The notes beneath the pieces are model-generated. The model saw nothing but the letters and a program-made list of their open reading frames with translations. It did not search any database and was not told the origin of the DNA. Made by a program: the position numbers and the translations under genes. DNA of 64,000 nucleotides, from positions 2,893,649 through 2,957,648 of the forward strand of contig CP075368.1 in assembly GCA_019454185.1 (NCBI GenBank), given 5' to 3'. The stretch is from Phycisphaeraceae bacterium. Lineage in GTDB: Bacteria > Planctomycetota > Phycisphaerae > Phycisphaerales > UBA1924. Shown here one piece after another: positions 1 through 9,053 of the stretch. How positions within the stretch are numbered: the stretch's first letter is position 1; each line of letters opens with the position of its first letter.

Positions 1-1699
1 CGCGGACCCCGCCCGCCCCGCGATCGTCGGCGCATGGACCACCCGCTACGTCCACGAAGCGCTCATCGTCTCGTACACCTCCGGGCCATACGCCGGAAAG
101 GAGATCGCCTTCTGCTTCTCCGCCGGCTACGGGCTCGACATCGTCGATGTCACCAACAAGTCCAGCATGGTCCGCATCGGAGGGAACACCGACTACCCCT
201 TCCGCTCCTACTGCCACCAGGGCTGGCTCAGCGAAGATCGCAAGTACCTTTACATGGACGATGAGCTCGACGAGGGCGTCAAGGTCTGGACCACGACCAC
301 ACACGTCTTCAACGTCGAGAACCTCTCAAACCCGATCTACGTCGGTTCTTTCTCCGGCGGCACAACGGCCATCGACCACAACCAGTACGTCCACAACGGC
401 AAGCTCTACCAGGCCAACTATCGCGCGGGGCTGCAGGTCTTCGATCTCTCCTCCAGCCAGACCTCCCCGACACTCGTCGGTTCCTTCGACACACACCCCG
501 AAGACAACCGAGCCAAGTTCAACGGCGCATGGAGCACATACCCCTTCTTCGGCGACGACGCCATTCTGATCAGCGACATCGAGGGCGGCCTCATCGTCGT
601 CGAGTTCGATCCCCGCAAGCTCGTGATCGAGCCCCTCGCCGCGCCCGAAGTCGTCGGCCCGGACAACACATCGAACACCGTCACCGTCCTCATCACCGGC
701 GACGGCACCGACGTCGTCCCCTCCACCGTCACGCTCCACGCCTCCATCAACGACGGGCCGGAGATCATCGTCCCCGCGATCGACAACGGCGATGGCACCT
801 TCACCGCCTCGCTCCCCCCCGCGCCATGCCCCTCACACATCGACTACTACTTCTCCGCACAGAGCCAGACAGATCGCACGTTCACCCATCCCAAGCGCCC
901 CGAGAACGGGAAACTCCGCGTGCTCGTCGCCGCCACCGCGACCGTGGTCTACGAAGATCTCTTCTCAACCCACGGCTTCAACGGCTGGAACTTCGGTGAT
1001 CCCTCCAGCCCCGACACCGCGACCTCCGGACGCTGGATCAAGATGGTCCCGAACCCCACCGTCGCCCAGCCCGGCTCCGGATACACCGGCCAGATCTGCT
1101 GGGTCACCGACGGACGCGCCGGTGAGAACCCGCAGCAGTACTCCGTCGGAGGAGGCAAAACCACACTCATGTCCCCCGTCTTCAACCTCGCCGGAGCCGT
1201 CGATCCCCGAGTCTCCTACTGGCGCTGGTTCGTCAACGGAATCGGCAGCGAAGCCGCCAACGAATCCCTCACCATCGACATCTCCAACGACGGCGGCTGG
1301 ACCTGGACAAATCTCGAAGTCATCAACAACGCCTCAGGCCAGGACGACGGCGGCTGGTTCTACGCCGAGCACCGCCTCGCAGGACGCATCGGGTTCACCT
1401 CGCAGATGCGCGTCCGCTTCGTCGCCGCCGACTACCCCCTCGCCTTCACAACCGTCGAGGCAGCCATCGACGACTTCCGCGTCATCGATGTCGGATGCAC
1501 CTACTGCCCCGCCGACTACAACACCAGCGGCTCCGCCGATGTCCTCGACCTCCTCGACTTCTTCAGCGACTTCGGACTCTGCTTCGACTCCCCCCTCCCC
1601 TGCGGCGAGTTCGGCAACCCCGACGTCAACGCCGACGAGGCCGTCGATGTCCTCGACTTCCTCGACTTCCTCGACTTCTTCGGCCAGGGCTGCAACTGA
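1..1699 (+). CDS. Secreted choice-of-anchor-B / LVIVD-like beta-propeller protein with C-terminal GC-type dockerin-like module (5' partial)
   Basis: The frame is already open at the left edge, so the N-terminus and signal peptide lie outside the window. The first two thirds have the propeller style of choice-of-anchor-B proteins (GLDIVDVTNKSSM, DHNQYVHNGKLYQANYRAGL, ILISDIEGGLIVVEF). A fibronectin-like stretch (DNGDGTFTASLP) and a beta-sandwich segment with many Trp and Gly follow. The last 65 residues contain two near repeats (SADVLDLLDFFSDF and AVDVLDFLDFLDFF) with paired cysteines and Asp-rich loops, which is the GC-type dockerin-like terminus known from Phycisphaerales. It is probably exported and anchored at the surface; the ligand is unknown. 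The protein at 4321-6147 carries the same kind of terminus. Family assignment is good, function is not known. Confidence 0.85.
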   Translation, partial: ADPARPAIVGAWTTRYVHEALIVSYTSGPYAGKEIAFCFSAGYGLDIVDVTNKSSMVRIGGNTDYPFRSYCHQGWLSEDRKYLYMDDELDEGVKVWTTTTHVFNVENLSNPIYVGSFSGGTTAIDHNQYVHNGKLYQANYRAGLQVFDLSSSQTSPTLVGSFDTHPEDNRAKFNGAWSTYPFFGDDAILISDIEGGLIVVEFDPRKLVIEPLAAPEVVGPDNTSNTVTVLITGDGTDVVPSTVTLHASINDGPEIIVPAIDNGDGTFTASLPPAPCPSHIDYYFSAQSQTDRTFTHPKRPENGKLRVLVAATATVVYEDLFSTHGFNGWNFGDPSSPDTATSGRWIKMVPNPTVAQPGSGYTGQICWVTDGRAGENPQQYSVGGGKTTLMSPVFNLAGAVDPRVSYWRWFVNGIGSEAANESLTIDISNDGGWTWTNLEVINNASGQDDGGWFYAEHRLAGRIGFTSQMRVRFVAADYPLAFTTVEAAIDDFRVIDVGCTYCPADYNTSGSADVLDLLDFFSDFGLCFDSPLPCGEFGNPDVNADEAVDVLDFLDFLDFFGQGCN

Positions 1700-1914
1700 C
1701 CCACACCCTCTCCTCCCACTCACCCACCCAACCCACGACGCGGATGCACGAGCGTGCATCCGCGTTCGCGTTCTGAGTCCCCACGCCCGAGAACCCGCCC
1801 CGCACCGATCGCAACCCCCATCCTTGACCGGCCCCCTCCGGTCCGTACCATTCCCCTCACGCCCGGACCGGCTCCTGCCGATCCTGGTCACAACTCGGGA
1901 TAGATCCCGTTGTC

Positions 1915-1987
1915 GGGGGCGTAGCTCAGTTGGTAGAGCGCTTCCATGGCATGGAAGAGGTCGAGAGTTCGAGTCTCTTCGCCTCCA
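1915..1987 (+). tRNA. tRNA-Ala (anticodon GGC)
   Basis: A 73-nt cloverleaf can be drawn by hand. The 7-bp acceptor stem pairs GGGGGCG with CGCCTCC (one G-T pair), the D arm starts TAGCTCAGTTGG, and the anticodon stem CTTCC/GGAAG encloses ATGGCAT with GGC at the centre. The T loop is TTCGAGT and the discriminator base is A. The 3' CCA is not encoded, so it must be added after transcription. The GGC anticodon reads GCC, the favoured Ala codon in this GC-rich genome. Confidence 0.97.
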
Positions 1988-2000
1988 CTCGACACACAAA

Positions 2001-2034
2001 CGCCCGGGCCGCAAGGTCCGGGCGTTGTCGCTTT
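2001..2034 (+). terminator. Hairpin after tRNA-Ala, likely terminator
   Basis: CGCCCGGGCC and GGTCCGGGCG form a 10-bp stem (one G-T pair) around a GCAA tetraloop, followed by TTGTCGCTTTG. It starts 13 nt after the tRNA. The T tract is weak, so it may serve as a processing or termination hairpin. Confidence 0.6.
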
Positions 2035-2318
2035 GAAACCGGATCCCCACCCAGTACGGTGGTTGATCCAATCACACGCCGATTTCATGACCGATGGTCA
2101 GCATGCGGTTGAAAATCAACCACCAAACGGCTGATTTTCAACCACACCACGGACGATCCACAACCACGCCTCCCCCGCCGAGCCACATCGCAACTGGCGC
2201 ATTGCCAAATGGCAAACCGCGCCACAAGACCATTGCCGTATAGGACTCTGTTTGCCATTTGGCTCTTTGCCATCTGCTATTTCTCTCTCTCTCCCCCTCC
2301 TCTCTATCCTCCTGCCCC
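2035..2318. other. Gene-free gap between tRNA-Ala and surE
   Basis: No credible gene is seen. The gap holds a 12-bp perfect inverted repeat (listed separately) and two words of the TTTGGC family in both orientations (GCCAAATGGCAAA near 2203 and TTTGCCATTTGGCTC near 2250). It ends in a long pyrimidine tract of CT repeats that runs straight into the surE start with no Shine-Dalgarno sequence. The same words recur near 29.7, 54.7 and 56.1 kb. Confidence 0.6.
2107..2143. repeat. Perfect 12-bp inverted repeat
   Basis: GGTTGAAAATCA and TGATTTTCAACC are exact reverse complements separated by 13 nt. It is AT-richer than its surroundings and lies in the tRNA-surE gap. It could be an operator or a small hairpin; no second copy was seen. 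Confidence 0.7.
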
Positions 2319-3170
2319 ATGCGCATCCTTCTCACCAACGACGACGGCATCCGCGCCCCCGGCATCGTGGCCCTCCACGACGCCCTCATCGACACCCGCA
2401 ACGAGCACGGCGGGCCGCTCCTCCTCCCCCGCGAGCGCCGCACATCACCCCATCACGAGTTCTCCCTCGTCACACCCATCGCGCCCCTCACCGTCCAATC
2501 CGCCACCGGACACGGCGTCACCTTCGACGAGCCCCTCATGGTCCAGGACGTCAAGGTCAACGACCGCATGGGAGGCATCGCCGTCGACGGCCGCCCCGCC
2601 GACTGCGTCAAACTCGCCATCTCCTCACTCTGGCCCGAACGACACGGCAAAGACGCACGCCCGGACCTCCTCATCAGCGGCATGAACGCCGGCGCAAACT
2701 GCGGCATCAACGTCATCTACTCCGGCACCGTCGCCGCCGCCATCGAGGGCGCGTTCCTCGGCGTCCCCTCCATCGCCGTCTCCATGCTCATCCGTCCCGG
2801 CCCCCTCCTCTTCGATGTCGCCGCACGCTGGGGACGCGAAACCATCGAAAGACTCCTCGCGGGCGGCCTCCCCGATCCGCACGAGATCATCAGCATCAAC
2901 ATCCCCACGCCCGAACGCGACGGCCCCTGCCCGCCCATCCGCGTCTGCCCCATGAACACCCACGGACTCGTCGATGCCTACGAGCGACGTGTCTCACCCG
3001 CCGGCAACGTCTACTACTGGGCCGCAGGCCACGGGCTCGACTTCCACGCCACCGACGCCGGCACCGACGTCGCCGAACTCATGGGCGGCTGCATCACCGT
3101 CACGCCCCTCCGCTACGACCTCACCCGCCACGAAACCATGACCCGCTGGCGCGCCCGGCTCGGGCTCTAG
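2319..3170 (+). CDS. surE: 5'/3'-nucleotidase SurE
   Basis: SurE removes phosphate from nucleoside monophosphates in the cytoplasm. The 283-residue product starts MRILLTNDDG, with the metal-binding Asp pair at residues 8-9. It carries the family signatures SGMNAGANCG (120-129) and YSGTVAAA (134-141). The usual APDREQSGxS segment is altered here (LLLPRERRTSPHHEF, about residues 34-48), though a Ser at position 43 could still serve as metal ligand. An in-frame start 20 codons upstream would add a hydrophobic stretch read from the CT-rich leader; the ATG giving the canonical SurE N-terminus was chosen. No Shine-Dalgarno sequence precedes it. Confidence 0.92.
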   Translation: MRILLTNDDGIRAPGIVALHDALIDTRNEHGGPLLLPRERRTSPHHEFSLVTPIAPLTVQSATGHGVTFDEPLMVQDVKVNDRMGGIAVDGRPADCVKLAISSLWPERHGKDARPDLLISGMNAGANCGINVIYSGTVAAAIEGAFLGVPSIAVSMLIRPGPLLFDVAARWGRETIERLLAGGLPDPHEIISINIPTPERDGPCPPIRVCPMNTHGLVDAYERRVSPAGNVYYWAAGHGLDFHATDAGTDVAELMGGCITVTPLRYDLTRHETMTRWRARLGL

Positions 3171-3192
3171 GTTCTGTCTGACGGATGCCTTT

Positions 3193-3220
3193 GGTGGCAC
3201 CGCTCTCCAGAGCGGTGTTG
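3193..3220. repeat. Palindromic hairpin element, copy A (intergenic)
   Basis: Contains CACCGCTCT-CC-AGAGCGGTG (3198-3217), 9-bp perfect arms around CC, preceded by GGTGG. It is the shortest copy of a family also found at about 18.07, 29.29 and 30.18 kb, and the only one outside a gene. It lies just after surE. Imperfect arms TCTGTCTGACGG near 3175 and CTGTCAGATAGA near 3280 flank the segment, but this pairing is weak. Confidence 0.85.
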
Positions 3221-3312
3221 GAATCCCGGTCGAAACTCACCACACCGAAGCTCAAAGCAATCCCTGGGCCGATCTGTCAGATAGACCCTCATCGCACCCC
3301 CACACCCGCGCC

Positions 3313-4278
3313 TCAATCCGCAATCGCGTCCATCACGCGATCCGCCCACGATCCTGTCTCCGCACCCCCCGCCGCGTCGATCCACACCGACCCCGGCGTC
3401 GTCCGCAGACGCCTCAGCCACGTCCGCTGGTTCTTGGCAAACCGCCTCGTCTCGATCTTGATCCGCTCCACCGCCTCCTCCAGCGTCCCGCGCCCCTCCA
3501 GATGCTCCACGATCTGCTTGTACCCGAGCGCCTCCCGCGCCGTCGGCCCCAGGCGTGATCCCCCCTCACGCTCGTGCAACCCGCGCACCTCGTCAAGCAG
3601 CCCGCGCTCCATCATCTCGCGCACCCGCGCGTTGATCCGTCGATTGATCGACTCCGTCGGCCACTCAAGCCCGATCAGCCGCGCCCCCGCACGCACCTGA
3701 GCGCCCTCGTCCCACTGGCGCTGGTGCTCGCTGATCGGCCTCCCCGTCAGGCGATACACCTCGAGCGCGCGGATCGTCCTTCGCTCGTCGTTCGGATGGA
3801 TCCGCGCCGCCGCAACAGGGTCAACACGCTCCAGTTCCGCCCGCAGCGCCCCAGCACCCATCGCGCGCAGGGACTCCCGCACGCCCTCGTCCGCCCCCGG
3901 CCCCTCGAAGAGCCCCTCCAGCAGCGCCTTCACATACAGGTGCGTCCCGCCCACGACGATCGGCACAACCCCCCGCGCCGCGCACGCCCCGATCGCCTCC
4001 TCCGCCCGCCCGAGCCAGTCGTGCAGCGTGAACCGCTCCGTCGGCTCCACGATATCGATCAGATGATGGACAACGCCCCCCCGCTCCGCCTCGCTCGGCT
4101 TCGCCGTGCCGATGTCCATCCCGCGATACACCTGGTACGCATCCGCCGACAGAATCTCCGCCGGTCTCCCCGCCCGCGCCAGACGCGCCGCCAACTCGAC
4201 CGCCAGCGCGGACTTGCCCCCCGCCGTCGGGCCGACGACGACGGGGAGCAACGCGCACTCATCTGAACCGCCGCTCAT
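3313..4278 (-). CDS. miaA: tRNA dimethylallyltransferase MiaA
   Basis: Transfers a dimethylallyl group to N6 of A37 in tRNAs reading codons that start with U. The 321-residue product has the P-loop GPTAGGKSA (16-24), then LSADAYQVYRGMDIGTAKP, a DSxQVYR-type motif of the family, with Ala-Tyr where Ser is usual. VVGGTHLYVKALLEG and the C-terminal RRFAKNQRTWLRR motif are also present. Length is normal for the family. It converges on surE, with the hairpin repeat between their 3' ends. No clear Shine-Dalgarno sequence precedes the ATG. Confidence 0.95.
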   Translation of the reverse strand: MSGGSDECALLPVVVGPTAGGKSALAVELAARLARAGRPAEILSADAYQVYRGMDIGTAKPSEAERGGVVHHLIDIVEPTERFTLHDWLGRAEEAIGACAARGVVPIVVGGTHLYVKALLEGLFEGPGADEGVRESLRAMGAGALRAELERVDPVAAARIHPNDERRTIRALEVYRLTGRPISEHQRQWDEGAQVRAGARLIGLEWPTESINRRINARVREMMERGLLDEVRGLHEREGGSRLGPTAREALGYKQIVEHLEGRGTLEEAVERIKIETRRFAKNQRTWLRRLRTTPGSVWIDAAGGAETGSWADRVMDAIAD

Positions 4279-4320
4279 GGCCGAGATCGTACAGCACGAC
4301 CACGGAGAGCGATCCGCCCC

Positions 4321-6147
4321 TCAGCACCCGGTGCTGAAGCCGTCAAGGAACTTCAGCAGGTCCACGATATCCACCGTGCCGATCCCGTCGAAGTCGGCCT
4401 CAACACCACCCGATCCACCGCACGGGCCTGGCGAACCCACGCACCCGCCGAACGCGTCGAGATAATCCAGAAAGTCCAGAATGTCCACCGAGTCGTCCTT
4501 GTTGACATCCGCCGCGCAGCGCGGCACGAACTCCAGAATCTGCTCGGGCGCAAACGGACCCGTGTAGGTGTCGGTCCGAGCATGCACATGCCCGAAACGG
4601 GGCCACGTGATCGTGATCGCATCAACGCTCGTCGCGTCGCCCAGCCCGAAGTGCGCACGCATGTCCTCCGTTGAGGTCGTGCTGCTCCCGCTCGTGATCT
4701 CACGCGTCTGCGTCACGCTCACCCCACGGATCGTCGCCGTCGCCCGCACCACCGCGCCGATGGCGTCTCGATTGGTGGAGACGCCGTCACCCCGCGCCTT
4801 GATCGTGATCGACGCGCCCCCCGCCCCCTCGACCGGCATCGAGATGTTCTCGTAGATCGCCAGGTAGTGTGACGGGTTCTGGCTCACGATCTCGATCCGT
4901 CCGTCATTGTTCAGATCCACGCGCGAAGCGTGCTGGCTCGTCGCGAACGTGCTGTTCATCGCCTCCGAGATGTCGGTCCACACCACCGAGCCGTCCGGAC
5001 CCACCCCGTCGTTGCGGATCAGCGCGTCGTGATTCGGACCCTGCCCGAGAGACCCGCACTGGTAGTGGTCCAGGTCGCCGTCATTATCGACATCGAGATA
5101 CGTCGTCCCCCAACCCCAGAAAGTCTCAAACGGGGTGATCAGCGTGAGCACGCCCCCGTCGTTCCGGTAGTACGTGCCCACAGCCCCGGTCGTGATCGCG
5201 ATGTCCCGGTCTCCGTCGTTGTCGATGTCGCCGATGTTGATGCCCATCGGCGCGGGGCCGAGTTTCGTGAACCCGCGTGCCGCAGAAGCGTTGATCAGCG
5301 ATCTCGAGCCGTCCGCGTTCAGCACGTTCTCGATCAGCAACGCGCCGAAGCCCGCGGACAGCACCAGACAATCCGGGTCCCCATCGTCGTCAATGTCCGT
5401 CCACACGAGCGAGTAGATCGTGTTCACGCCGCTCACAGGGGGCAGCATCGACGTTGCGTCCTCGAACGTTCCGTCGCCTCTGTTCCGCAGTAGACGCAAA
5501 GCCCGAGGCCCGCCGTTGGAACCGATCAGCAGATCCAGGTCGCCGTCCAGATCAAAGTCCGACCACCCCGCCGCCCACGTGTTCTCGCCGCTCGTCAGAA
5601 CCCCCGCCTCGACGGACACGTTCGTGAACGTGCCGTTCCCGTTGTTCCGGTACAGCAGCGAAGAGATGTTCGTCACGATCTCGCGCCCCGTCACAAACAC
5701 GTCCTGATACCCGTCGTTGTTGTAATCCGCGACCACGATCCCGGTCGCGGTTCCACGCACACCCCGATCATCGTCAAGCCCCGAGCCGATCGTCACGTCG
5801 ATCAGCGTCCGGACACTCGGATCCTGCGGATCGGGAACATTCCGCAGCAACCTGTTCGGCTCGCCGCCGCGACCCCCGACGATCAGATCGGGCCACCCGT
5901 CGTTATCAAAGTCGATCACGCTCACCGCCCCGGACGGCACCGGCGCCGCGATGTCCCCCGCGAACGTGCGATCGATGAACGCCACGCCGTCAATCACAGT
6001 CTGCGCGTGCGCGTGCGCCGCCCCGGCACACGCGAGGAGCATCGCCGGCAATCGCGCGCCCCGCTCGAATCGTCGCGCCCCGATCGCTCCCGAGTATCTC
6101 ATCGTGCATGCGATAACCTTCGGACAAGACGCCCTTGTGCTGCTCAT
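4321..6147 (-). CDS. Secreted FG-GAP/VCBS repeat protein with UnbV domain and GC-type dockerin-like terminus
   Basis: A 608-residue exported protein. A basic N-terminus and a hydrophobic stretch (LPAMLLACAGAAHAHA, about 33-48) form a signal peptide. At least seven FG-GAP/VCBS-like blades follow, each with a DxDxDG-type calcium motif (DFDNDGWPDLIVGG, DFDLDGDLDLLIG, DIDDDGDPDCLVL). An ASPIC/UnbV domain follows (RDAIGAVVRATA, DAITITWPRFG). The C-terminus has two dockerin-like helices (DDSVDILDFLDYLDAF, GTVDIVDLLKFLDGF) bounded by cysteines. The upstream ATG is supported by AGGAG 8 nt before it. It stands alone between miaA and the anti-sigma gene. Probably surface-exposed; ligand unknown. Confidence 0.9.
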   Translation of the reverse strand: MSSTRASCPKVIACTMRYSGAIGARRFERGARLPAMLLACAGAAHAHAQTVIDGVAFIDRTFAGDIAAPVPSGAVSVIDFDNDGWPDLIVGGRGGEPNRLLRNVPDPQDPSVRTLIDVTIGSGLDDDRGVRGTATGIVVADYNNDGYQDVFVTGREIVTNISSLLYRNNGNGTFTNVSVEAGVLTSGENTWAAGWSDFDLDGDLDLLIGSNGGPRALRLLRNRGDGTFEDATSMLPPVSGVNTIYSLVWTDIDDDGDPDCLVLSAGFGALLIENVLNADGSRSLINASAARGFTKLGPAPMGINIGDIDNDGDRDIAITTGAVGTYYRNDGGVLTLITPFETFWGWGTTYLDVDNDGDLDHYQCGSLGQGPNHDALIRNDGVGPDGSVVWTDISEAMNSTFATSQHASRVDLNNDGRIEIVSQNPSHYLAIYENISMPVEGAGGASITIKARGDGVSTNRDAIGAVVRATATIRGVSVTQTREITSGSSTTSTEDMRAHFGLGDATSVDAITITWPRFGHVHARTDTYTGPFAPEQILEFVPRCAADVNKDDSVDILDFLDYLDAFGGCVGSPGPCGGSGGVEADFDGIGTVDIVDLLKFLDGFSTGC

Positions 6148-6269
6148 CGTTGAATCTCCTTGCGTGCTGAGATTCAGCCCGAGTCATGCGGTCACGCAGC
6201 AAAACTTACATTCACATGAAGATTCGCACGATCGGCGAGCGTCGCGACACACGCAGCAGGGCATCTTCC

Positions 6270-7475
6270 TCAGCGCCCACGCACACCCTCAACAACAACC
6301 GGCAGCGTCCGACGCTCCACCCAGCCGCTCGGCGGACGCGTCCACCACAACAGCGACTCGATCGATGCCGGCGCCGGAGTCGCCACCCGCTCCTCGAGCG
6401 CCACAAACTCCGCCACCTGGTTCGAGCCCGTTCCCAGCACGCCCCGAAGCGTCGCCAACGCGCGGGCCGTCTCGTCCACCTCCGCGATGTACACCGCCGG
6501 CGCGTCCTGAGCCGGGGCCGCAGGAATCACGATCGCAGGGCGCGACCCCGATGCCCTCACACCCTCGCTCGCAAGAACACGCGGATCGATCCTCGATCCC
6601 TCAGGCCCCGCACGCGGCACAAACGCCGCCACCACCCCCTCGCCCGCACGGTCGAGCAACGCCCACGTCGCACGCGGCTCCGCATGAATCGAGGCCAGCC
6701 GCTCGAACGTCCGCTCCCGATCGAGCGTCCGCACCCGGATCGCCAGCCGACCCTCACGCAGCAACTCAACCGCACGCTCCGGCGTGACAAGCTCATCCGC
6801 CGGCGCCAGCGACTCCGCAAGATCCGCACGCGCAATCGCAAGATCGGTCAGCGATGGGGGCTGCTCCGACGCCATCCGCCCCGCCGCCACCGCATCCGAC
6901 GACTCGCTCCCATCCGCCCCGAGCACGCTCGCCAGTTCATTCGGCACATGCAGCATCGGCGCCTGCGCCCCCGACGTGTACACCTCGCGCGACACCAACG
7001 ACGGACGCAGCAGAATCCCGACCGTCCCCGCGATCACAAGCATCGCCGCCATCGCCCCGTACCGAAGCGCCGGACCGCGCGACAAACGCGCCAGAATCCC
7101 ATCACCCTTCACCACCACGCGCGACACCGGGATGCTCAACGAATCGCTCGAAGGCCCCGACAACCCCACCAGAAGATCACGCTCCAGCTGCTGCTCGACA
7201 CGCGAGAGCAGATCCGGCGGAGCCGAAACCGGCCCGAGCGAACGCACCACCTCGCGGTCCGCCGACATCGCCTCCAGCAACTCCCTCAGCCGCGGCTCCC
7301 GCGCCAGCAACGCCTCCACCGCACCCTGCCGCCCACGGGGCAGATCCCCCTCAACCCACCCCAGAAGATCCAACTCATCCACCTGGTCCGCGCCCCGCAC
7401 ACCCTCCGCGCCAACGCGCGCCGCGTCCCCGCTCGGATTCGCCGGACCACCAGTTGGATCAACACGCTCAGGCAC
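6270..7475 (-). CDS. Anti-sigma factor-like single-pass membrane protein
   Basis: The 401-residue product begins with a short cytoplasmic domain (DELDLLGWVEGDLP, 33-46) resembling the N-terminal motif of planctomycete anti-sigma factors. No zinc-binding HxxxCxxC motif is visible. One membrane segment (about 138-157, ALRYGAMAAMLVIAGTVGIL) precedes a long, presumably periplasmic domain rich in Ala and Arg. It starts with GTG (GAGGG 8 nt upstream), 11 bp after the sigma factor stop, so the two form an operon. It probably holds the sigma factor at the membrane until a signal releases it; the signal is unknown. Confidence 0.75.
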   Translation of the reverse strand: MPERVDPTGGPANPSGDAARVGAEGVRGADQVDELDLLGWVEGDLPRGRQGAVEALLAREPRLRELLEAMSADREVVRSLGPVSAPPDLLSRVEQQLERDLLVGLSGPSSDSLSIPVSRVVVKGDGILARLSRGPALRYGAMAAMLVIAGTVGILLRPSLVSREVYTSGAQAPMLHVPNELASVLGADGSESSDAVAAGRMASEQPPSLTDLAIARADLAESLAPADELVTPERAVELLREGRLAIRVRTLDRERTFERLASIHAEPRATWALLDRAGEGVVAAFVPRAGPEGSRIDPRVLASEGVRASGSRPAIVIPAAPAQDAPAVYIAEVDETARALATLRGVLGTGSNQVAEFVALEERVATPAPASIESLLWWTRPPSGWVERRTLPVVVEGVRGR

Positions 7476-7486
7476 GCTTCAAACCC

Positions 7487-8272
7487 TCAAGACCTGGAAC
7501 CGTCCGACTCAGAAGGCGGCTCAAGCGCGTCACGCAACGCCGCACGAGCCCGAAAGATCCGACTCTTCACCGTCCCCACCGAAATCTCCAGCGCATCGGC
7601 GATCTGCTGGTAGTCAAGACCCTGCGCATCACGCAAGACCAGCACCGTCAGGTGCTCCTCAGCAAGCGATTGCATCGCGCGGAGCAACGCGCCCCGCATC
7701 TCTTCATGTTCAACCCCCGCCGACGAATCCAGTTCCCTCTCCGCCGCACCCGATCTGCCGGTAGGGTGCCCGGTTCCCACCGCCCGCACACCCGAGCCCG
7801 GTCTGTCAGAAACCTGTATGGGTGATTGCCCATCCTGTCCCCCCCGTCCCGACCCTCGCCCCATGCTGTCGAGCGATTGCATCCGCCGCAGTTTCTCGGA
7901 CCTCATCCGCGACAGGCAGCTATTGACCGTGATCCGATACACCCACGTGAAGAACTGGCAGCGCCCGTCATACTTCTCAATGTGCTGCACCAGCTTGACC
8001 ATGGTCTCCTGCGCCAGATCCGCCGCGAGCTCCCGGTTCGAGCACATCCGCAGGCACACCGCATAGATCCGGTCCTGATAGACGCGGAGCAGATCGTTCC
8101 ACGCCCCCGGCTCACCCCGTTTCACGCGCTCCACGAGCGCGCGATCGCGCGCATCAGCGACCGAGGGTGCGCCCGCCGCAGAAGATGAACCACCCCCCGC
8201 ATCCGCACGCGATGCCTCGCCCCCATGCGCACGCGCCGCCCCCGGCACACCCCCGTTCGGGAGTTCACGCAT
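7487..8272 (-). CDS. ECF-type RNA polymerase sigma factor
   Basis: A 261-residue sigma-70-family protein. Region 2 (about 58-130) shows DLLRVYQDRIYAVCLR, DLAQETMVKLVQ and FFTWVYRITVNSCLSRMR. Region 4 (about 205-250) shows the helix-turn-helix YQQIADALEISVGTVKSRIFRARAALRD. The first 45 residues and the linker between regions 2 and 4 are low-complexity and longer than usual. The frame stays open about 230 codons upstream but runs through divergent genes; the ATG giving MRELPNGG leaves a 100-bp divergent promoter gap before vapB. The anti-sigma gene follows directly, suggesting autoregulated control. Confidence 0.88.
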   Translation of the reverse strand: MRELPNGGVPGAARAHGGEASRADAGGGSSSAAGAPSVADARDRALVERVKRGEPGAWNDLLRVYQDRIYAVCLRMCSNRELAADLAQETMVKLVQHIEKYDGRCQFFTWVYRITVNSCLSRMRSEKLRRMQSLDSMGRGSGRGGQDGQSPIQVSDRPGSGVRAVGTGHPTGRSGAAERELDSSAGVEHEEMRGALLRAMQSLAEEHLTVLVLRDAQGLDYQQIADALEISVGTVKSRIFRARAALRDALEPPSESDGSRS

Positions 8273-8373
8273 CGCGCCCGGGCTTGGTTCACGAGGGGCT
8301 GGCACCGGGGGATGGTACGGAGAGGGTGTGGGTCTGTGCACAGATGAAGGGAGCAATGGCCGTATGATTCCCC

Positions 8374-8637
8374 ATGCTACTTCGCGGCACAATCCAGAAC
8401 GGGCGGCTGGTGCTCGACGATGGCGAATCGCTGCCGAACGGCACGCGCGTGGAAATCGCCGTTCAACGCGCCACCAAGGGGTCTCGACGCGCGAAGAGCG
8501 TACCCGCCGATGCTCTGGGCAAGATCGCGTCGCGCGCAGTGAGAACCGGCGACCCGTCCTTGGCCGATGATCACGACGACCGCGCGCACGGGCAGGCAGC
8601 GAAGCGGCCCAAACGCAAGCCCCGGGGCACGCGATGA
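8374..8637 (+). CDS. AF2212-like (DUF104-type) antitoxin, VapB role
   Basis: The 87-residue protein begins MLLRGTIQNGRLVLDDG...LPNGTRVEIAVQ, the short beta-barrel pattern of AF2212/DUF104 antitoxins. A basic, probably disordered tail (about 35-87) would wrap the toxin. Its stop overlaps the toxin start by 4 nt, the usual antitoxin-first order. It reads away from the sigma-factor promoter region. Confidence 0.75.
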   Translation: MLLRGTIQNGRLVLDDGESLPNGTRVEIAVQRATKGSRRAKSVPADALGKIASRAVRTGDPSLADDHDDRAHGQAAKRPKRKPRGTR

Positions 8638-9053
8638 GCGGGCCGTCGAGGGTCTTTCTCGACACGCACGTGCTCCTCGCGGCGATCAACGCCGATGATC
8701 GACACCACGAGGCTGCGACGGACCTGCTCCGGCTACTCGCAGAGAACCGCTGCCGAGTGATCGTGAGCGACTGGGTGCTTGCCGAGTTTCTCTCGGCTGC
8801 CGCGAAGCCGCCGATGCGCGCCGCTGCGATACTCGCGATCGGCGACCTCCATGCATCGCGGCTCACGTCCATCATCCCAGCGACGCGTAAGACGTGGGAC
8901 ACCGCGTTCGACTTGTATCGTTTGCGAAAGGACAAGTCGTGGTCGCTCATCGACTGCACATCGATTGTCCTCTGCCGTTCGCACCGAGTCCGGAAGGTCG
9001 CGACACACGATCATCACTTTGTCCAGGCCGGGCTGGAGATTTTGATTCCATGA
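8634..9053 (+). CDS. vapC: PIN-domain ribonuclease toxin (VapC-type)
   Basis: A 139-residue PIN domain, the usual VapC size. Acidic active-site residues are visible: Asp10 in VFLDTHVLL, Glu51 in WVLAEFLS and the Asp of SWSLIDCTSI. The late THDHHF motif stands where PIN toxins have their last strand. The toxin probably cleaves tRNA or mRNA when the antitoxin decays. The start overlaps the antitoxin stop (ATGA), and, unusually, its own stop overlaps the purB start by ATGA, so toxin, antitoxin and a purine gene form one translationally linked string. Confidence 0.88.
   Translation: MSGPSRVFLDTHVLLAAINADDRHHEAATDLLRLLAENRCRVIVSDWVLAEFLSAAAKPPMRAAAILAIGDLHASRLTSIIPATRKTWDTAFDLYRLRKDKSWSLIDCTSIVLCRSHRVRKVATHDHHFVQAGLEILIP

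Noticed and set aside
3175..3290. Inverted ends making a 115-bp transposon-like unit around hairpin copy A
   Set aside because: The arms match only partly and the other hairpin copies lack them.
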